Below the pieces are notes generated by a model. It did no database searches. It was not told the DNA's origin and was given only the letters and a program-made list of their open reading frames with translations. The translations under genes were made by a program, and so were the position numbers. Shown here in pieces: positions 34,304 to 41,777 of a DNA stretch of 43,692 bases (within the stretch, counting starts at the first letter, position 1; every line of letters starts with the position of its first letter). Source of the DNA: Planctomycetota bacterium (GTDB taxonomy: Bacteria > Planctomycetota > Phycisphaerae > Tepidisphaerales > Tepidisphaeraceae); contig JAPLNB010000365.1 in assembly GCA_026693085.1 (NCBI GenBank), positions 1 to 43,692 of the forward strand, given 5' to 3'.

Positions 34304-35345
34304 GAGCCGCCTTCCCACAAAACGCTCGATAGAGTGCCTCGGCTGTCAGCGTCAGCGCAGATCTCCATGTGCAACTATCGCGCTGAAACGGGCCGGCGCA
34401 GGCCAAGTCCTCGCCGCCCATACCCGACTTGAAATGATACACACTTGGGTTGCCGTTGGGATCAATCCCACCCAGGTCGTACCATGATAGGCCTTGCGAT
34501 TGTGCTTTGGCAATTGCGTTCCATTGCAGCAGGTAGGCTGCCTTGGTCTTCAAACCCTCTTCGTTCGTTGCCCCCAGCAAATAGACACACGTATCTCCGA
34601 GCATACTGAAAACGTGTCCTGCCACAACCTTTCCTTCATTCTCTGCCAAGGTCACAACAAATCGGTCTGAGTTGCTCATCTCACGCTGCAATTCCCGGTA
34701 GAAGCTGGCGTCAAGGTCAACAACGAAACCCTTACGGCGGTTGAAGGCATTGAACAGCGTACAGAACTCTTCGAACGTTGCATCATCCGCACCTTCTCGA
34801 ATCGCCAGACCCTTGCGCTGTACCGAGTTCAGACAATTCCGCCACTTCTGGGCAAGAGAGGCGCGCACCTCGCTGAGAGGCTTCCCGATGTCTACGACCA
34901 GGGTGCGATAGGCAGCAGATCGCTTGGTTGTTCGGAAACCTAGTTGCCGAAACTGCTCCGCTGCCCTCGTGTTCCACTGTCTGGGCCCAAGCGGTGCCAG
35001 GACCCGTAGGACAAAACCCTGCTGCAGGACATACTCGCGCACGATCGCCTGCAGAACGCCGCGAAGGCACTCCGCGTCATCGGACCTGCCCCTGCGTGTC
35101 AGGGGACCCCCACTGATGTACGCGATGCCGCTGCCGATGACCGGCGTTCGCTTCAGTCGCACATCTGCCAGCCCGATCACCTCACCATCGCGACAGATGA
35201 TCACATGCTGGCACTCGGCGCCGCGTTTTTGAGCCAGCCGCAAACCGTAGTCCCAGATGTGGCGGTAATTGTAGTCTCGGAAGGTGGGCGCAAGCGCAAG
35301 CCAATCTTGCTTCGATGCTGTCTGTACCTGGGTCTCACTGGACAC
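34290..35345 (-). CDS. FemAB/FemX-like peptidyl- or acyl-transferase
   Basis: 351 residues from a GTG at 35345. It has a clear FemAB-type double GNAT fold: YISGGPLTRRG, LAQKWRNCLNSVQRKGL, FNRRKGFVVD, VVAGHVFSMLGDTCVYLLGATNEEG, and WYDLGGIDPNGNPSVYHFKSGMGG near the end, the last being typical of peptidoglycan-bridge enzymes. It transfers an amino acid or acyl group to an amine. Being next to a deacetylase on one side and a ligase-like protein on the other suggests it acts on deacetylated amino sugars; this is inference. It is only distantly related to the other two FemAB-type genes here. Confidence 0.88.
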   Translation of the reverse strand: MSSETQVQTASKQDWLALAPTFRDYNYRHIWDYGLRLAQKRGAECQHVIICRDGEVIGLADVRLKRTPVIGSGIAYISGGPLTRRGRSDDAECLRGVLQAIVREYVLQQGFVLRVLAPLGPRQWNTRAAEQFRQLGFRTTKRSAAYRTLVVDIGKPLSEVRASLAQKWRNCLNSVQRKGLAIREGADDATFEEFCTLFNAFNRRKGFVVDLDASFYRELQREMSNSDRFVVTLAENEGKVVAGHVFSMLGDTCVYLLGATNEEGLKTKAAYLLQWNAIAKAQSQGLSWYDLGGIDPNGNPSVYHFKSGMGGEDLACAGPFQRDSCTWRSALTLTAEALYRAFCGKAAHGQR

Positions 35346-35352
35346 GTCTTGG

Positions 35353-36030
35353 CTACCAGAGGCGTTTCACTGCCTTCTTCAACCAGCGCCGCAGACTAAC
35401 ACTCTTGCACTCGCAGAGCCGCCTGACCGCTTGGCCATCATCGCATGCACGAATAGTATTCCGCGGTTGCAGCCAGTCACGTTCACGCGCGGGTCCACGA
35501 TCGCTCGAATAGACCCGGTCAAAACTTTGTTCCCGCAGTCGTTGCAGAACTCGCCGCGTATATGACCCGAATGGACATGCCGCCCACGTTATGGCCTCGC
35601 CGAGAGCGTCTTCGATCTCTTTTCTCGCGTCCACCAGTTCCGCGGTCAGACGTCCATCATCGATTTTTCCCCATGGCAGGTGGTCTTTGCCATGCAGGCC
35701 AATGATCATTCTGGCCTGAAGCAGCGTCTTCAGATCCCGACGGCTCAGGCTGCCGACCTGCCCCAGCCGGCCAGCTAGGACGAAGAACGCCGCCCGCATT
35801 CTCCTGTCGAGGAGTGCTGGGAGCGCCAATTGCACGTCCGACGCATTTCCGTCGTCGAAGGTGATCCTCACATGGGTGCAGCCCGCAATGCTGTCCAAGA
35901 TCGCATGGAACTGCCTTAAGCCAACCCATACCTGTTCCTCTTCGGCCGAAATCCGTCTCTTCGGCTGACCGATACCATGGAACGTCACGTTGACTACCCG
36001 CTCGTCCACGTCTTCTTGTCTGTCAGACAT
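35353..36030 (-). CDS. Short polysaccharide deacetylase (NodB-like)
   Basis: 225 residues from the ATG at 36030; the frame upstream overlaps the FrhB-type gene. Motifs: VTFHGIGQP, ITFDDGNASD, GLHGKDHLPW (metal His pair) and ACPFGSYTRR. No secretion signal. It is a paralog of 32276-32938, and the two flank a FemAB-like and a ligase-like gene. It ends eight bases before the FemAB start, consistent with a deacetylate-then-acylate pair. Confidence 0.87.
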   Translation of the reverse strand: MSDRQEDVDERVVNVTFHGIGQPKRRISAEEEQVWVGLRQFHAILDSIAGCTHVRITFDDGNASDVQLALPALLDRRMRAAFFVLAGRLGQVGSLSRRDLKTLLQARMIIGLHGKDHLPWGKIDDGRLTAELVDARKEIEDALGEAITWAACPFGSYTRRVLQRLREQSFDRVYSSDRGPARERDWLQPRNTIRACDDGQAVRRLCECKSVSLRRWLKKAVKRLW

Positions 36031-37216
36031 GCCTCGACACCAGGCTGTCCTCTGCGCGCCCCGGCATCGACACACAGCTCGCGCGAAGCTCGTACGGCTC
36101 GCACTCGGCTGGCTGCCTCAGATGTTTACGGCGGATGCGCTTGATTGTTCCCAGCAGCGACTGCGCCTTTTGCCTAAGCGTCAGTCTACACCACCAAATG
36201 AAACCACAGGCAATTGCCTCGCGGACGACTCTCCGGCCGCGTTCCGTGCGCACCAGCACCAATGACCGCCCCGGGTCATCATCCCGATCAGTTCGGTACC
36301 ATGGATCGCCAACGGCAATGTCAGCGAACTCGCCGCTATGATCGATACATACATAGCATCGCCACTGACGGTGCTTCTGCAGGATTTCGCCCCACGACTG
36401 CTCGTACGTCAGTTCACGCAGCTCCACTGTGCCAGCTCCACTGCGAACCGTTGCGGTGGCCTTGCCCGGCCAGCCATTGCCGCGGTACCGCAGATCCGCC
36501 ACTGACGCTGGATCTTCAATGCCCATGGCTTTCAACATCTCCAGCGTCCCTTGAGTGGATGGAGTTCCGGCACAGAAAACTGCGATCGTCAACGCGAGCC
36601 GGCTTCCCAAGCCCGGTCTGATTGCAGCAGCGTTGCGTGCTCCCGCCACATCACACGGTTTGCCCATGAACACGCACTCGCTCGGCGCCTGCTCAATCAT
36701 GCTCAGACCATCGCACGGGCTGGCTGGCGCATAGCGCGAACCCGTGCGAGCCAGCAGGTCGGCCCGAGTCGTGCTTAAGACGGTCTGGTTCAGATAGGGA
36801 GCCTCCGGCCGGCTTGCGATATGCAGAGCACCGTGCATGCCGGCCTTCTCGATGCAGTACAGGGCCAGCGCGCTGGCGGCTCCACCGCTGGAGCCCGCGA
36901 AACGCAACTCCGGATCAGAGGCGTACCCTTCCCACACCTCCAGAATCGGTCCCCAAGCAGGCAGCAGATCCTTCATGACGGCCGACACATTGGGCGAGTC
37001 CGATTGCTCAAGACCAATGCCTGGACACACCTTCGTCGTTTCATGCGATCTCGGATCCGAGCCGTCTCGCACAAGCGGCCGGCGGCCATGTTCTACCACG
37101 TCGATCATGCGGATGTCGTCGGGGCTGAGGTAAGCGCAGACGCCGCAGCCGCAACACAGGTGTCTTTCGGCAACGTCTCGAATGCTGTGAACCACGCTGC
37201 TCATTGACCTTATCAC
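36023..37216 (-). CDS. FrhB-type (F420 hydrogenase beta subunit-like) oxidoreductase
   Basis: 397 residues (GTG at 37216 overlapping the previous stop; ATG at 37204 possible). The N-terminus has a CCGCGVCAYL cluster motif. The middle has RFAGSSGGAASALALYCIE, VFMGKPCDVAGARN, and VFCAGTPSTQGT. The later WRCYVCIDHSGEFADIAVGDPW supplies more cysteines for a second iron-sulfur site. This matches FrhB/FdhB-like flavin and Fe-S proteins. Versions without the other hydrogenase subunits occur in glycan loci, where they may reduce or oxidise a sugar or use F420/flavin. The substrate is unknown. It has no membrane segment. Confidence 0.85.
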   Translation of the reverse strand: MIRSMSSVVHSIRDVAERHLCCGCGVCAYLSPDDIRMIDVVEHGRRPLVRDGSDPRSHETTKVCPGIGLEQSDSPNVSAVMKDLLPAWGPILEVWEGYASDPELRFAGSSGGAASALALYCIEKAGMHGALHIASRPEAPYLNQTVLSTTRADLLARTGSRYAPASPCDGLSMIEQAPSECVFMGKPCDVAGARNAAAIRPGLGSRLALTIAVFCAGTPSTQGTLEMLKAMGIEDPASVADLRYRGNGWPGKATATVRSGAGTVELRELTYEQSWGEILQKHRQWRCYVCIDHSGEFADIAVGDPWYRTDRDDDPGRSLVLVRTERGRRVVREAIACGFIWWCRLTLRQKAQSLLGTIKRIRRKHLRQPAECEPYELRASCVSMPGRAEDSLVSRHV

Positions 37217-37829
37217 TCGCCTGCCACAAAGGTAGAATCGGGTTCGAATCCGTGAGGGAAGCCATTAACCGATACGTCGAGGGGACTGGTCATAAAGACC
37301 ATGAGCGGCTCCCATTTGTCGTGAGGTCTTTCCCACCAGTGGCTGTCAGTGAGAAGCCGCCGAATGTGCTCCGGAAAGCGATAGCGGATCAATCTGGCGG
37401 GATTGCCGACCACGATGGCGAAATCCGGAACGTCTCGTGTGACTACTGCACCAGCACCGACAACCGCACCCAAGCCGATCCGACTGCACCCGGGCGTGAT
37501 GATCGCGCGCTCGCCGATCCAGGCATCGTGTTCGATGACCAGCTCGTGCCCGACAATATTATCATCTTCAACCATGCCCAGGGCCGAGTCAAAGAAAAAC
37601 GGATGAGTCGAGGCCCGGTCGTACGGATGATTTCTGCGGAAAACGCGAACGTCTCGGGCAACGGACACGTACCGGCCAATGGTCACCCCGGGAGGGAACT
37701 CACCCGGGTTCATGCACTCGCCGTAGCTATACGCCCCGACCACCACGCCATGATACCGAGCGAGAATGTCGCGCATCGTGGCAGAATAGAACTGGCCTCC
37801 TTCCAGCAAGACCGCCAGCCTCGACGTTA
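37213..37829 (-). pseudogene. Left-handed beta-helix O-acetyltransferase, 5' end cut off by IS5
   Basis: The larger part of a CatB/WcaF-type acetyltransferase. It has hexapeptide-repeat features: GVTIGRYVSVARDVRVFRRNHP, IVIGHE-type turns with the catalytic His region, IEHDAWIGERAIITPGC, IGLGAVVGAGAVVTRDVP, VVGNPARLIRYRFPE. The open frame from TTG at 37809 lacks the normal start. Removing the IS5 element and one TTA copy joins it in frame to 38749-38830, giving a 232-residue protein. The break is after about 27 residues, so an internal start could still yield a partly active enzyme. It normally O-acetylates a sugar using acetyl-CoA. Confidence 0.85.
37827..37829. repeat. TTA target duplication, left copy
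   Basis: TTA directly left of the IS5-type element and again at 38746-38748. A TNA triplet fits IS1031-like members of the family. Confidence 0.7.
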
Positions 37830-38745
37830 GAAACTATCTCAAAATCGCCAATCGGTACTGGCGGCGATACCACAATAGCCCGCAGGCCAGTTGAATGATG
37901 CCCAGGTAGTTGCATGACTTCTTCGCGTACCGAACCAGAATCCCCCGGCATTTGCTCAGCCACCCCAGCGTGCGCTCCACCACCCATCGCCGGGCCTTGT
38001 GCCGCTTGCGACCTTTCGCGTCGAGCTTCTCCTCGCCGATCCGCCGGATGTGCGGCGTGTGGCCATGCGACTGGGCCGCGGCCTGGCCGGTGGGATTGTC
38101 GTACCCCTTGTCCAGGCACAAGTGCTGCGGAGACTTCTCCGTTGGCTCCGGCCGCTCGACCACAATGGACTCGATCGTCTCCTCCAGCAACTTGCAGTCA
38201 TGCACGTTGGCCCCGGCCACGACCACGCCCAGCGGCCCGCCGTCGGCCTCGACGATTATGCTGCGTTTCGTGCCGGGTTTGCCGCGATCCGTTGGGTTGG
38301 GGCCGACCAGATCCCCCCAAAACGCGCCTTGCCCATGGCGCCGTCGGCGCTTTGCCATTCCCAGTTGACGCCGCCCAATTCGTCGCAGTTCTCGATCAGC
38401 ACGGCCCAGATGCGCTCGAACACGCCCTTGGCAATCCACCGCTGCATGGTGCGATGGACGGAGGAGTCGTCGCCGAACTGTTTGGGCAACTGGTTCCACT
38501 GGCAGCCGCTGCGCATCTGGTAAATGATGCCATTGAGCGCCTCGCGTTGGCCGGTGCGGGGCCGCCCCGTCCAGGCCGGCGGGTCCAGTTCGTTGAGGAT
38601 GTTTTGGATGATGTTCCACAGTTCGTCGTTGACTTCCCAGATTGTGGGAAGCACTTTGATCTTGCGTTTTGTTCTGGCCATCCGTGGCTCCTTGGTTAGT
38701 CCTACGGATGGTTATCGGCTAAAAACGGCGTTCTGAGATAGTTTC
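37830..38745 (-). mobile_element. IS5-family insertion sequence, complete
   Basis: A 916-bp element bounded by 15-bp inverted repeats with one mismatch (GAAACTATCTCAAAA at 37830-37844; GAAACTATCTCAGAA reading from 38745). It is flanked by TTA duplications. It carries a transposase in two overlapping frames on the minus strand. It sits inside the coding sequence of the acetyltransferase, and the host frame is restored when the element and one TTA are removed, which confirms both boundaries. Confidence 0.92.
37834..38681 (-). CDS. IS5-family transposase made by -1 frameshift
   Basis: The first frame (38681-38256) holds the DUF4096-like N-terminus (TGRPRTGQREALNGIIYQ, SGCQWNQLPKQFGD, HRTMQRW) and the first catalytic Asp in SADGAMGKARFGG. 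The second frame (to 37834) continues with GDLVGPNPTDRGKPGTK, CLDKGYDN (second Asp) and RWVVERTLGWL (catalytic Glu). The frames meet at TTTTGGGGGG (minus strand; 38313-38322), where a -1 slip fuses them into a protein of about 280 residues. It catalyses DDE transposition. Both parts look intact. Confidence 0.9.
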
Positions 38746-38748
38746 TTA
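38746..38748. repeat. TTA target duplication, right copy
   Basis: Matches 37827-37829 across the IS5-type element. Confidence 0.7.
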
Positions 38749-38830
38749 GCCATCGAAGCCTGTGGAAGCGATGCAAGCCCATCAATATCGGAGACGCAAA
38801 TGACCGACGTAGCTCCCGATGCTGGCGCAT
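38749..38830 (-). pseudogene. Displaced 5' end of the acetyltransferase gene
   Basis: Reading from ATG at 38830 (20 bases after the flippase stop) gives MRQHRELRRSFASPIL, then MGLHRFHRLRW, and runs into the IS5 end, where it stops after about a dozen foreign residues. With the element removed, it continues in frame as LTSRLAVLLEGGQFYSA, the start of the acetyltransferase body. An ATG at 38782 is an alternative start. No strong ribosome site is seen for either. Confidence 0.75.
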
Positions 38831-38850
38831 TTCAGGTTCGTTCGTCACAT

Positions 38851-40377
38851 TCACTTCTGGTCAGCTGCCAAACGCGGCGACTGTGAACCGCTCTCGATCG
38901 CTTGCTTGGAAGACACTCTGCCTTCCAGCAGACGTAGAAGAAAGAGCCAGGCCTCTCGGCGTATGCCGCCCAGCGATAAGACCGCAACCGCTGCGAAAGA
39001 TAAAGCCGCCATCGCCGAAATTGCCAGCGTCAGAGCAGCTCCTGTTCTGGCCAGAATCGCCACATGAAGGACAGTTCCGAGTGCCAATCCGCCGGCCAGC
39101 CAGACCAATCCCGGGGCCGAAACGGCGAACGGAACTGAGTTGATTCGCTGGAACCGCAACACGGCGATCGCCAGTGCCGCCCCCTCTCCGCAGCAAGCGG
39201 CTCCAGCGATCCACGACAGAGGTCCCCCTTTTGCTACCACCGCCACGCCAAGGACAAGTCCCAAAACGCGGACGACATTTGCGATAAGTGGGTTCATGGA
39301 GTCGCCCTTGGCCAGTGCGCCGGTCGTCGGTGCAATACGGGCCAGGCGAATTGCCTGGGCTGCGCCGAGCCAGCCCACCACGGTCGCAGCTCCGGCGTAC
39401 TTTTCGCCATAGACCAACACGACGATGGTTCCGCCTGCCGCAAGGAACAGCAGGCCGCATATGCCACCGGCAAGGGCCAGTGTCTCCAGACCCAGCCGAT
39501 ATCTCCGATTGAAATCGACAACGGACGACTGCACCTGCGAAAGGCCAGGCAAGAGCAACGATGAATTCACTTTCGCCACCGCGGTGATCGGAACGACACT
39601 TAGGCTTAAGGCAATCGAATAGAGTCCCACATCCGCCATCGAGTACGGCGCACCGGGGAACAACCGGGGTGCCATGCCCAGCAGGGCGCAGTCGCCCTGC
39701 TGGATGAGGAATAGCAGTACTCCATTGAGCAGCAGCGGCCAACTGAACGATAACACGTGTTTGACATGGTCCCGGTCCCATGCCCAGCGATAGTGACGTT
39801 CGGCGAGCAAATGGGACAACAACCATGACACAGAGATCTGGATAAGCATAATCCAGATAAATGCCGAATAACCGCGAAGTGATGCGGCCAGCGGCCAAGC
39901 AACCAAAACCGCTACCAGTTGTGATCCCAATTCAACCAGCACGGATGGACCGAAACGGAAATCCCGCTGCCGCCGCGTCGGGTCTGAGTGTGTTAAGCCC
40001 TTCACGAGCGGATAGGCAGAGAGCCACTGAAAAGCCCATCTTGCCTCAGGCACGCCAAGCAGCACGGATAAAGGCCACGCGAGCGCAAAAAGCGCGAGCG
40101 AGTTGACAACGCCCCTGATTGCGCCGACGCAGTGCAAAGTCCGCTGAAATCCCGGCGTATCGCCTTGACGCGACTGGATCAGGAGAGTGCTAAGGTTCAG
40201 ATCGCTGATCATCTCCATCAACGAGACGCTCAGGGCCAACAGCGCCGCAACCCCGAAATCCGCCGGGGTGACATATCTGGCAACGATCACATTGCGGACA
40301 AAAGAGAGGCCCTGCCCTGCAACCTGGCCGATGGCCAGTTTGGCGGCCCCATCATATACTTTGCCGCGAGTCGTCAT
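38851..40377 (-). CDS. Wzx-type oligosaccharide flippase
   Basis: 508 residues from the ATG at 40377, overlapping the pyruvyl transferase stop as ATGA. About twelve to fourteen membrane helices. The start MTTRGKVYDGAAKLAIGQVAGQGLSFVRNVIVARY is typical of polysaccharide exporters of the MOP superfamily (RfbX/WzxC-like). It moves lipid-linked repeat units across the inner membrane. Together with the Wzz/kinase and the Wzy-like protein it makes a Wzx/Wzy-dependent pathway. It is followed after 20 bases by the broken acetyltransferase gene. Confidence 0.9.
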   Translation of the reverse strand: MTTRGKVYDGAAKLAIGQVAGQGLSFVRNVIVARYVTPADFGVAALLALSVSLMEMISDLNLSTLLIQSRQGDTPGFQRTLHCVGAIRGVVNSLALFALAWPLSVLLGVPEARWAFQWLSAYPLVKGLTHSDPTRRQRDFRFGPSVLVELGSQLVAVLVAWPLAASLRGYSAFIWIMLIQISVSWLLSHLLAERHYRWAWDRDHVKHVLSFSWPLLLNGVLLFLIQQGDCALLGMAPRLFPGAPYSMADVGLYSIALSLSVVPITAVAKVNSSLLLPGLSQVQSSVVDFNRRYRLGLETLALAGGICGLLFLAAGGTIVVLVYGEKYAGAATVVGWLGAAQAIRLARIAPTTGALAKGDSMNPLIANVVRVLGLVLGVAVVAKGGPLSWIAGAACCGEGAALAIAVLRFQRINSVPFAVSAPGLVWLAGGLALGTVLHVAILARTGAALTLAISAMAALSFAAVAVLSLGGIRREAWLFLLRLLEGRVSSKQAIESGSQSPRLAADQK

Positions 40378-41681
40378 GTGCAGCTTTGCCGGGCAGCGCG
40401 CTCTCGCGCCAACTCTGAGCATTTGGTGGCGATCTCGTCCATCTGCCGCTCGGCCTGCCCCAGCACGGCGGGAAGAGCGGCGTCAAGCCTACCTTTGGCT
40501 TCATGCCGATGCTCCCAGCACTCCCAGATGCGCTCGACTGCTTCGTCTGTGTTCGTCTGGCGGAGGTCCACAACGCAATCACCTTGCCCGCAACTCTCAA
40601 AGACCCCAAGCATCTTATCGCTATACGCAATGCCAACGCTTGGCACACCGGACGATAAGGCTGCGATTGTGCTGTGCATCCTCGTGCCGCAGAACCAATC
40701 TGCCTGAACAATACCCCACTTGGCGTGCCGCGGGTCAAGAATTGCCGGAAAGACCATCAGTCGACCCTTCGCCTTGTCGCCGAGGGTCTTGGCGACCGAA
40801 TGGCAAGCATCGGTGTCCGCTTCGAAGTGCCCCGAGGGCGTAACTACGTGCGGGATCAGGAGAATGCGGCAATCACCTTGGGCTAGCAGCCGCTCCAAGC
40901 ATCTGACCACAATCTGCCGGTAATCGGCCCTCAACCTGTACTGCCTAGCGGCATCAGTCGCTCTGTTGAAGATAAGTCCGCTCACGTTGAAGCTTACGGT
41001 TGGCAGTCGCTCCCCATCCAGCCATTCAGCAAGGGATTCCCGTGCCGACAACGTTGGCTCGGCTGATTCCAGGCCGAATGCCATGTCCACTCCGCATCGG
41101 TGCCGTACTGGATCGTATCTGCTGCCCAGGAGTTCTTGCAGACGCTGGTAACTGGCTTCGTCACGGGCCCATGCCATCTCTGCACGCTGCACAAGCTCAG
41201 CAGCAGCAGAGAAGGCTCTTTGGCTCAAGAAAGGCCCATAAGTCTGCGGCAGCAGAATCAGTGGCTTGCCACGTGACAGCGCCATCCGCTTGGTTAGGGT
41301 TACGCCTCGGAACCGTTTGGCGCCATAGAGGTCGGTGAAGCTGTCTCCACCCGACGCATCGAGAACGACGTCTGATTCCTCGAGCGCTCTGGCACCGGGA
41401 TTTCCCAAACCGCCGAAACACGAGCTGCACCAGATATTCCAGAGCGACTTATGATGCCAGACTCTGCGCGACAGATATCCGCCGCAGTGGCCAACTGTAT
41501 ACGTCTTTCCGTCTGCCCGAAACGGCAACCTGCGAACGCGACCCGTTTCATCAAAGACGGTAACCTGGAGGTTCTCCAGCTTCCGATACAGGCCCCGCAG
41601 CGCAGAAAAACACAACGCAGAAACACCCAAGTTCCCTGTATCTGGGCTTGCGCCGAACAGACAGATCTTCGGTCCACTCAT
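40374..41681 (-). CDS. Polysaccharide pyruvyl transferase family protein
   Basis: 435 residues from the ATG at 41681 (MSGPKICLFGASPDTGNLG); the longer frame to 41747 has no support. It matches the CsaB/WcaK fold: GNLGVSALCFSALRGLY, VVLDASGGDSFTDLYG, LLPQTYGPF, AWARDEASY, LIPHV near the C-terminal half, and CGTRMHSTIAALSSGVPSVGIAYSDKM. The family adds ketal-linked pyruvate to sugars from phosphoenolpyruvate, giving negative charge. It probably decorates this glycan. It lies 97 bases after the FN3/beta-helix gene. Confidence 0.88.
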   Translation of the reverse strand: MSGPKICLFGASPDTGNLGVSALCFSALRGLYRKLENLQVTVFDETGRVRRLPFRADGKTYTVGHCGGYLSRRVWHHKSLWNIWCSSCFGGLGNPGARALEESDVVLDASGGDSFTDLYGAKRFRGVTLTKRMALSRGKPLILLPQTYGPFLSQRAFSAAAELVQRAEMAWARDEASYQRLQELLGSRYDPVRHRCGVDMAFGLESAEPTLSARESLAEWLDGERLPTVSFNVSGLIFNRATDAARQYRLRADYRQIVVRCLERLLAQGDCRILLIPHVVTPSGHFEADTDACHSVAKTLGDKAKGRLMVFPAILDPRHAKWGIVQADWFCGTRMHSTIAALSSGVPSVGIAYSDKMLGVFESCGQGDCVVDLRQTNTDEAVERIWECWEHRHEAKGRLDAALPAVLGQAERQMDEIATKCSELARERAARQSCT

Positions 41682-41777
41682 TGTCTGGCTTACTCCTGGC
41701 CGCGACCCGCAACGCATGTCCTGGCCGGCGCCATAGCCACCGGACACTCGACGAGTGCCTAACCTCCGGGCCGACGA

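Noticed and set aside
41745..41757. Perfect inverted repeat CACTCG-A-CGAGTG after the FN3/beta-helix gene
   Set aside because: The loop would be too small, and no U-tract follows on either strand, so it is not a credible terminator. An operator is possible but unsupported.
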